This document shows positions 58,660 through 64,000 of a DNA stretch of 64,000 nucleotides, piece after piece. Origin of the DNA: Streptococcus sanguinis (GTDB lineage Bacteria; Bacillota; Bacilli; Lactobacillales; Streptococcaceae); contig NZ_CP054570.1 in the NCBI RefSeq assembly GCF_013343115.1, positions 1,488,001-1,552,000 of the forward strand, given 5' to 3'. Below the pieces are notes generated by a model. The model saw only the letters and a list, made by a program, of their open reading frames with translations. It was not told the origin of the DNA and did no database searches. How positions within the stretch are numbered: position 1 is the stretch's first letter; every line of letters begins with the position of its first letter. Both the position numbers and the translations under genes were made by a program.

Positions 58660-59199
58660 TTAAATTCCTTTTTTGTATTGAATTGGACCGTATTTTTCAG
58701 TAATTTTCTTGAGCACTCGGCGTTCACGCGCCCGATTGATCTGGGTCTTGATAGAGTCGTGCTCGACCAGTGGTTTGACCAAAATCGAACGAATCCCGGC
58801 CCGATGAGCAGCTCGAATATCCGTCATGAGCTGATCGCCCACCATGACCACTTCCTTTTTTTTAAAATGAAAAAGCTTGAGCGCCCGGTCAATTCCCCAA
58901 GTGAAGGGTTTCATGGCCCAGTAGATATAGTCAATTTCAAACTTTTCAACAGCCCGCTTAACCCGTTTTTGGTTATTATTAGACACCACGATTATCCGAA
59001 TGCCCGCGTCCCGCAAATCATGAAGCCACTTCTTCATCTCTGGGGTCCCGTCAGGATTATTCCAAGCAATCAGGGTATTATCCAAATCCACCAAAACTGC
59101 TTTAATCCCCTGTTTTTTCAAACTCTCTACTGTCAAATCGTAAACTGCCTCAACTGCAAAGTCCGGCATATAATCTTCAATCGCCACATCTCTCTCCAA
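58660..59199 (-). CDS. yqeG: HAD-family phosphatase YqeG
   Basis: A 179-residue HAD phosphatase of the IIIA type. AVLVDLDNTLIAWNNPDG (DxDxT nucleophile motif, about 36-53), VVSNNNQKRV (motif II) and MVGDQLMTDIRAAHRAG (motif IV) are complete. Substrate unknown; the gene heads the yqeG-yqeH-yhbY-nadD-yqeK-rsfS cluster. GGAGAGAG precedes the ATG. Confidence 0.95.
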   Translation of the reverse strand: MERDVAIEDYMPDFAVEAVYDLTVESLKKQGIKAVLVDLDNTLIAWNNPDGTPEMKKWLHDLRDAGIRIIVVSNNNQKRVKRAVEKFEIDYIYWAMKPFTWGIDRALKLFHFKKKEVVMVGDQLMTDIRAAHRAGIRSILVKPLVEHDSIKTQINRARERRVLKKITEKYGPIQYKKGI

Positions 59200-59318
59200 A
59201 AATTCGTATTCTCATTATTATAGCATAAAATGGGCTTTTTGGCACTTACAGCCTCAAAGATTACAAAAAGGGCAAAAGATGATATAGTAGTGATAGTATA
59301 AATGTTCTGGAGGTTTGT

Positions 59319-59945
59319 ATGGCAGAAAAAAACAGGCAGATGCAGGCTGTTTCTCCTCTTTTGCAAAAGATTATCAACTGGTCGTCCGCCATTGGCGCTT
59401 TAGGAACGGTGGCTTTTTGCATCTGGGCCTATTTCGCTGGCATCCTCCAGTCCAAGGAAACTCTCTCAGCCTTTATCCAGCAGGCAGGCATCTGGGGACC
59501 ACCCCTCTTTATCTTTCTGCAAATTCTACAGACGGTTGTGCCCATTATCCCCGGCGCCCTGACCTCTGTCGCTGGAGTTTTCATTTACGGCCATATCGTC
59601 GGCACCATATATAACTATATCGGCATTGTCATTGGCTGCGCCTTGATATTTTATCTGGCGCGCACCTACGGTCCGGCTTTTGTCCAGTCTGTCGTCAGCA
59701 AGCGCACCTATGATAAATATATCGGCTGGCTGGATAAGGGTAATCGCTTTGAACGCTTCTTTATTTTCATGATGATTTGGCCTATCAGTCCAGCCGACTT
59801 TCTCTGCATGCTGGCCGCCCTGACCAAGATGACTTTCAAAAAGTACATGCTGATTATCCTTCTCTGCAAGCCCATCACCCTCGTCATCTATACCTACGGA
59901 CTGACTTATATCATTGATTTTTTCTGGAAAATGGTCTCCAAATAA
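59319..59945 (+). CDS. TVP38/TMEM64-family membrane protein
   Basis: A 208-residue membrane protein with about five helices. The central IIPGALTSVAGVFIYG and later WPISPADFLCMLAALTKMTF match the SNARE-associated TVP38/TMEM64/DedA-like family, which includes lipid scramblases. The substrate is not known. It has TGGAGG before the ATG and reads away from yqeG. Confidence 0.88.
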   Translation: MAEKNRQMQAVSPLLQKIINWSSAIGALGTVAFCIWAYFAGILQSKETLSAFIQQAGIWGPPLFIFLQILQTVVPIIPGALTSVAGVFIYGHIVGTIYNYIGIVIGCALIFYLARTYGPAFVQSVVSKRTYDKYIGWLDKGNRFERFFIFMMIWPISPADFLCMLAALTKMTFKKYMLIILLCKPITLVIYTYGLTYIIDFFWKMVSK

Positions 59946-59962
59946 AAAGAAGTTGAATTGCA

Positions 59963-60120
59963 CCGCACCCCAAAAGTTAGACAGAAAAAATCTAACTTGT
60001 GGGGGGTTTTTAAATGAAACTAACTTATGAGGATAAAGTTCGAATCTATGAACTAAGAAAACAAGGAATCAGCTTAAAGCGACTTTCAGAAAAATATGGA
60101 ATGAACCTTTCAAAACTTTT
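59963..60120 (+). mobile_element. Truncated IS3-family element: left terminal repeat and start of orfA
   Basis: CCGCACCCCAAAAGTTAGAC is an IS3-family-like terminal repeat. It is followed at 60014 by MKLTYEDKVRIYELRKQGI and the start of the helix-turn-helix of a transposase OrfA (IS150-like group). Homology ends after about 35 codons, and the frame runs on with unrelated residues to 60265. A related remnant is at 14415-14488. The element is dead. Confidence 0.8.
60014..60120 (+). pseudogene. 5' fragment of IS3-family transposase orfA
   Basis: Only the first 35 or so codons remain, with the RLSEKYGMN turn of the helix-turn-helix. The rest of orfA and all of orfB are absent. Confidence 0.75.
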
Positions 60121-60170
60121 GACATCCCAACCTCTTTCTAAATCTTTACTTATTACAGCACAAACCATAA

Positions 60171-60203
60171 AGAAAAATCAGCCAGTTTTGACTGATTTTC
60201 GTC
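60171..60203 (-). terminator. Terminator after the dehydrogenase gene
   Basis: Minus-strand AAAATCAG and CTGATTTTTC arms with a ten-base loop, 20 bases after the stop codon. Confidence 0.75.
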
Positions 60204-60222
60204 TCATGATTAAGCAAAGATT

Positions 60223-61269
60223 TTATTCTGGCGATACCAAAATCTTGATCTGCGCCTTGTCCTGAGTCAGCTCGATAAAGCCTTCTTGCACAATATCCTC
60301 TAGCTTAATCTTCTTGGTCACAAGCTTGTCTGCAGAGAAATAGCCCTGCTCCATCAGTTCCAGCACCTTAGGGAAAATATGCCGATAGGCGATAATACCC
60401 TTAAGCGATTTTTCTTGAATGGCAAATTCATTAGGGTTGATGCTAGCTTCTCGTTCCCAGATAGAAACAACCATACATTCTCCAGCCTTGTGGACAGCAG
60501 CTAAAGCTTGTCCCAGCACAACCGGCACTCCAGTCACTTCATAAGACACATCTGCTCCGCCACCAGTTAAACGATGAATAGCAGCCACCACGTCTTCGCC
60601 TTCTTCTGGTCGCACAATAATCGCCCCAAGCTCCTCTGCCTTGGCTTGGCGTTCTGGAGATAACTCGACACCATAAATCTTAGAGGCACCGGCTGCCCGC
60701 AAAGCCTCAATAATCAAGAGCCCGATTGGTCCCAAACCGAAGACAACTGCTGTATCGCCCGTCTTAAGAGCTGACTGACGGACCGCGTAAACAGCCACAG
60801 CAGCAGGTTCTGTCAAGGCTGCCTGCTCATAGCTAAGGCTGTCTGGAACTTTGTGAACAATGTCTCCGTCCAAAACACAGTATTTGGCAAAACCACCGTC
60901 TGCCGCCAAACCGACAAAGTTTAGATTAGGGTCCAGATTATAATCACCGACAAGATTATGCTTCGCTAAAATAGGCTCAACTGTTACCCGATCGCCAACT
61001 TTGACCCGTGTCACAGCACTGCCGACCTCAACAATTTCCCCAGCAAACTCATGCCCCAAAGTTACAGGCGCTTTCTGGCCAGAGTAGACATGCTCTGTTT
61101 CCGTCGGAATAAAAATCGGTCCGTCCAGATATTCATGCAAGTCAGTACCACAGATTCCTGTATACTTGACCGCAATTTTGACTTGATGCGGTTGGACTTC
61201 CGGTACATCCACTTCTTCAATACGAACATCTTTAGCGCCATACCAACGCGCAGCATTCATTTTTGCCAT
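60223..61269 (-). CDS. Zinc alcohol dehydrogenase, 2,3-butanediol dehydrogenase-like
   Basis: A 348-residue medium-chain dehydrogenase. YTGICGTDLHEYLDGPIF gives the catalytic zinc Cys, TLGHEFAGEIVEVG the zinc His, and VFGLGPIGLLIIEAL the NAD-binding loop. The residue pattern NYDLDPNLNFVGLAADGGFA-like region matches butanediol dehydrogenases (BdhA) and it lacks the four-Cys structural zinc loop. Sorbitol or threonine dehydrogenase activity cannot be excluded. The start at 61269 is chosen because GAGGT lies six bases upstream. Confidence 0.85.
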   Translation of the reverse strand: MAKMNAARWYGAKDVRIEEVDVPEVQPHQVKIAVKYTGICGTDLHEYLDGPIFIPTETEHVYSGQKAPVTLGHEFAGEIVEVGSAVTRVKVGDRVTVEPILAKHNLVGDYNLDPNLNFVGLAADGGFAKYCVLDGDIVHKVPDSLSYEQAALTEPAAVAVYAVRQSALKTGDTAVVFGLGPIGLLIIEALRAAGASKIYGVELSPERQAKAEELGAIIVRPEEGEDVVAAIHRLTGGGADVSYEVTGVPVVLGQALAAVHKAGECMVVSIWEREASINPNEFAIQEKSLKGIIAYRHIFPKVLELMEQGYFSADKLVTKKIKLEDIVQEGFIELTQDKAQIKILVSPE

Positions 61270-61367
61270 AAACATACCTCGCTTTATAATTTGTTAGTTT
61301 AATTGTAAACCCTTTCAGAAATCTTGTCAAAAGATTAGCTACATTTTCAAAAAAAATCATACAAAAA

Positions 61368-61386
61368 ACCAGCATCAGCTGGTCAT
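61368..61386 (-). terminator. Terminator of the lipase-like cluster
   Basis: Minus-strand ACCAGC and GCTGGT arms with a four-base loop, then TTTTTTG, a few bases after the stop at 61391. Confidence 0.85.
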
Positions 61387-61390
61387 AGAC

Positions 61391-61747
61391 TTATTCTGCA
61401 ATTCTAGCCGAGTAAAACGGAAAAAGAAACATTAAAACAATATAAAGAATCAAGAGTATCGCACGGAGCAATCCGCCAAATAGAAAAGCAACCACTAAAG
61501 TTCCTAAACAAATAGAAAAATTAGTAAAATTTGTTTCAATCAGCAAGGTTTGTCCTGCTTTAACTGTCACTGGCTTGGTTTTCATAGGAGCTGCTCCCAC
61601 ACGAACAACAGCTTCTTCCCCCTCAATAGGGAAGACAGCCTCATCACCATTCTTAATTGCGCCAACTTTCTGATCATTGATAAAGATTGGAAACTTTCCA
61701 ATAATTCCTACAAAACCTGTCCCACGTTTCACTTTGATTTCCGACAT
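61391..61747 (-). CDS. Small membrane protein of the lipase-like cluster
   Basis: A 118-residue protein. Residues 1-75 form a small beta-rich domain (RGTGFVGIIGKFPIFINDQK, GEEAVVRVGAAP, TVKAGQTLLIE), followed by one or two membrane segments (78-112). This build is seen in bacterial DUF2846-like or Ig-like membrane proteins; I cannot name the family. AAAGGAG precedes the ATG at 61747; the longer frame to 61870 overlaps the gene upstream. As the last gene after a possible toxin it is a candidate immunity protein, by position only. Confidence 0.65.
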   Translation of the reverse strand: MSEIKVKRGTGFVGIIGKFPIFINDQKVGAIKNGDEAVFPIEGEEAVVRVGAAPMKTKPVTVKAGQTLLIETNFTNFSICLGTLVVAFLFGGLLRAILLILYIVLMFLFPFYSARIAE

Positions 61748-61838
61748 AAAAGACTCCTTTGTTTTTTTAATTATTTTAACATAACTGATGGCTAAAGGAA
61801 AGACGAAATAAAAGGCTATGATATTTAAAAATACTAAG

Positions 61839-62813
61839 CTATTCATCGCCAAAACAATCGTCAATAACATGAGAAACGTTAGTCATAACTTTAACAGTGG
61901 TTGATAACTTTTCAGAAAAAGCATCTATTGCATATCCTGATGCGAAAGTAGAAAGTTGACTTTGGAACTGAATAAACCTAGCGACCATAGTGGATAAGAC
62001 AGCACCAACCGCTTTTTGAGAACGAACGATACCTGTTAGATTTACTGTTCCATAGAAAGCATCCTCCATACCATCCCTAAACGGTTGGTAAAAACCACCT
62101 AACATGCTGATAACTGTATTAATAGTCGTTGCTGCTTCTGTTAACTTTGTATCAATCGTCCCCATTGAACTCTGTACACCTGTAATAGTCCCAGAAACAG
62201 AAATTTGATCTCTTAAAATACCATAAAACTTCTTTTCTTTCTTAGCTTCAAATCGGCCTTTATAGTATATTCTTTTAGGGAAATCCATACTTATATCTTT
62301 ACAAGAATCTTTCAAACTTTCTACTTTACGATTCGTTTCAGCTATAATTTCATTTGATTCATCAAGGTAAACATTAAATGCAGCAGACATCTCTTGCGCA
62401 AGCTTCTGAGCTTTAACATCAATCTGATTATCAAAAGCGCTGATAACATCTCGGTCATCAAAAATTCCACTCTCTTCAAGATACGTGTTGTAATCCTTTG
62501 CTACTGTAGCGCTTACTTCAGGGATATGACTAAAATCCATTTCTTGAATAAGAGTAGCTAACTTGGTATCTGTGGCTTCCATAGTAGCTCTAATGCTATC
62601 AGATACATTTTGCATATAAAGAACACAGGCAGAAATCGTCTGCAAATTTTGATGAATAACTCGCAAAATTTCTTGCACAGCTTGCGGAATACCGTCCCCA
62701 AACTGAGAGCGTTTATCAAGACCAGAAGTACTTTCTTCAATCATGCTTTCAAAAGAGTTTAAAAGATTTTCACCTTTTTTAGCGATATTTGTCTTACTAG
62801 ATAGACCAAACAT
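61839..62813 (-). CDS. Helical protein of unknown function, second gene of the lipase-like cluster
   Basis: A 324-residue soluble, almost fully helical and coiled-coil-rich protein with no signal peptide. N-terminal KKGENLLNSFESMIEES and QAVQEILRVIHQNLQTIS, and later GMEDAFYGTVNLTGIVRSQK, give amphipathic patterns of the kind seen in LXG/WXG100-related T7SS proteins. There is no named motif. It lies 15 bases after the lipase-like gene, so the two are co-transcribed, and it may be its helper or partner. Base composition is A+T rich. Confidence 0.6.
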   Translation of the reverse strand: MFGLSSKTNIAKKGENLLNSFESMIEESTSGLDKRSQFGDGIPQAVQEILRVIHQNLQTISACVLYMQNVSDSIRATMEATDTKLATLIQEMDFSHIPEVSATVAKDYNTYLEESGIFDDRDVISAFDNQIDVKAQKLAQEMSAAFNVYLDESNEIIAETNRKVESLKDSCKDISMDFPKRIYYKGRFEAKKEKKFYGILRDQISVSGTITGVQSSMGTIDTKLTEAATTINTVISMLGGFYQPFRDGMEDAFYGTVNLTGIVRSQKAVGAVLSTMVARFIQFQSQLSTFASGYAIDAFSEKLSTTVKVMTNVSHVIDDCFGDE

Positions 62814-62828
62814 TCCATCTTTTACAGT

Positions 62829-64000
62829 TTAACCAGTAGAAATACTAGCATTAGTTTCAATATCACTCTTCATTTGATAAGCCGCTAGAATAACTTCCTC
62901 TAGTTTATGTACCACAGCATAATTGTCCCATCCATTACCAGCTTCATCATAATAATCGTAAAGCATACTAGTCCCTAGGTTATCAAATTTACACAAATAA
63001 TCTCCCGTACTATAGCTAGCAATCCTTTGAACATTCTCTTCTACATCATCAAGATTTGAATATGCCTTATCCAATTTTTTGACTGCTTCAACAAGATTAA
63101 TATTTTCTAAATGACTAGCAATTTTACCTTTTAAATTATTTCGTCTATTTGAAAGATTAAGTAAGACCTCCTCGTTGGCTAAGATGGCTTTTTGAGTTAA
63201 TTCTTGCAATTCGCCAACTTGTGAAAAGCAAGTAGCTAAATTATTAGTTAATACCCTCATAGCATCGATATCTAGAAGAATCGTCTCGCTCCCTGCAAAG
63301 GCAGGAATGAGGCTTTGATTTGTTAATTTATCAGGAGAAACAGCAAATTCAAGATTTCCATCTTGATCTAAGTCAACACCATAAATAGACTCTAAAACAA
63401 CTTGTCTTGAATATTTCATTGCTTCTTTGCTCTTGCGATATTTATCCATATCATGAGGAATAGGAATATCAATAGCAACAACTTTACCCAAGTACTGCGT
63501 ATCCATTGTAATCCCTGTAATAGCTCTCCCCGGTGGTAGTATGACATTAGCTACACCATCAATAAAAGAATTATGAACTTTTCCTCCGAAAGAAATTTCT
63601 TGAGAAGATTGTTCCCAAGTTATATTTGTCAAGGCATCGCGGGTGGAGGAAAAAGTCATTGCATATCCTTTATAACCTTCAAGGAGTTTGCGAACTCTGG
63701 TAGCTTCTTTCTTTTCTTGCTGAACATGAAAGTCTAAATCTTCCTTATCCATAATCAATTTAAATTTTCCATAATTATCTTGATAGAAAGACTGCCCGTT
63801 TACAGACTGAGGGGCTCCCTGATAAGCTAGCATATAGGGAACTTGTCGCTCCATCGCCATACGACTGGCTAAAAAATCAGCATAAGAATGTCCAGTCCCT
63901 AGAGTGATGTTCGCACCTGATCGTTCAACCTGATCGTAAAATCCGACTGCAACATCTCCTCGTTTTTTCAAATGCAGAGAATTATTGAATCCAATAGAAG
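62829..64000 (-). CDS. Lipase-like protein with helical C-terminal domain (5' end outside window)
   Basis: About 389 C-terminal residues are visible. The frame is open to the window edge (SIGFNNSLHL before a TTG at 63971), so that TTG is not the start. TLGTGHSYADFLASRMA holds a nucleophile elbow Gly-x-His-Ser (Ser codon at 63885-63887), as in alpha/beta-hydrolase lipases, and GGKVHNSFID may hold the His. VDLDQDGNLEF resembles an EF-hand-like calcium loop. From about 63290 down, the chain is helical, with heptad-like patterns. Lipase N-terminus plus helical C-terminus resembles TslA-type T7SSb effectors; this is inference. Confidence 0.6.
   Translation of the reverse strand, partial: SIGFNNSLHLKKRGDVAVGFYDQVERSGANITLGTGHSYADFLASRMAMERQVPYMLAYQGAPQSVNGQSFYQDNYGKFKLIMDKEDLDFHVQQEKKEATRVRKLLEGYKGYAMTFSSTRDALTNITWEQSSQEISFGGKVHNSFIDGVANVILPPGRAITGITMDTQYLGKVVAIDIPIPHDMDKYRKSKEAMKYSRQVVLESIYGVDLDQDGNLEFAVSPDKLTNQSLIPAFAGSETILLDIDAMRVLTNNLATCFSQVGELQELTQKAILANEEVLLNLSNRRNNLKGKIASHLENINLVEAVKKLDKAYSNLDDVEENVQRIASYSTGDYLCKFDNLGTSMLYDYYDEAGNGWDNYAVVHKLEEVILAAYQMKSDIETNASISTG

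Noticed and set aside
63969..63971. TTG at 63971 as start of the lipase-like gene
   Set aside because: The frame stays open to the window edge with plausible coding sequence and the N-terminal half of a hydrolase fold would be missing.
1..64000. tRNA and rRNA genes
   Set aside because: No cloverleaf or rRNA-like stretch was seen in any intergenic region; the structured RNAs are the two T-boxes and terminators.

Overview
The window looks like a chromosomal segment of a low-GC oral streptococcus of the mitis/sanguinis group, most like Streptococcus sanguinis or S. gordonii. This rests on protein content and order: an Rgg regulator directly upstream of a GtfG/GtfP-type glucosyltransferase, a T-box-controlled trp operon, the rsmD-coaD-sepM cluster, ECF vitamin/nucleoside-type transporters, the yqeG-yqeH-yhbY-nadD-yqeK-rsfS cluster, and an HdiR/UmuC cassette where other Firmicutes would use LexA. 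No rRNA, tRNA, CRISPR array or intact insertion sequence was found.

Layout. 1-6340 (minus): tryptophan operon trpB2-trpE-G-D-C-F-trpB (last gene cut by the window), with a Trp T-box leader before trpB2 and a second one before trpE. 6400-10810 (minus): VanZ-like protein, rlmN, yutD, sepM, coaD, rsmD. 10885-14260: YcxB-like protein, then on the plus strand an SOS-like cassette (HdiR-type repressor, UmuC-like polymerase, YolD-like protein, small protein). 14400-17600: an IS end remnant, a flotillin, YceD and an Rgg regulator. 17949-19190: MFS transporter. 19321-24984 (minus): glucosyltransferase and its Rgg. 25440-28362 (minus): unknown membrane protein, htpX, lemA. 28516-34386 (plus): TetR-MFS-FtsX permease-ABC ATPase operon, then rsmG. 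34488-38860 (minus): unknown exported protein, ECF T and fused A components, nucleoside phosphorylase. 39127-44555 (minus): mostly small single genes, including trhO, an AraC regulator and an XRE/membrane-protein cassette. 44691-50319 (minus): two ECF S components, a SAM hydrolase-like protein, two M20 peptidases and an amino-acid-binding lipoprotein. 50534-59199 (minus): yebC, two unknown envelope proteins, tmcAL, a methyltransferase, and the ribosome-assembly/NAD cluster rsfS to yqeG. 59319-61269: TVP38 protein, a second IS remnant and a butanediol-dehydrogenase-like gene. 61391-64000 (minus): a visibly A+T-rich three-gene cluster whose first gene (cut by the window) joins a serine-lipase-like N-terminal part to a helical C-terminal part.

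How the parts work together. The first 6.3 kb makes tryptophan and reads tRNA-Trp charging twice, once for each transcription segment. The HdiR/UmuC/YolD cassette is a self-contained DNA-damage mutagenesis unit with a visible operator. The TetR-MFS-ABC set looks like an inducible export unit with a palindromic operator just after its promoter. The ECF components are split: energising A and T subunits sit with a nucleoside phosphorylase, and two substrate-binding S subunits sit 6-8 kb away with a SAM hydrolase-like gene, which suggests nucleoside/SAM-derived salvage. The most novel-looking part is the 61391-64000 cluster, which resembles the 'reverse' lipase effectors of type VIIb secretion, but this is inference only and the decisive upstream genes lie outside the window.
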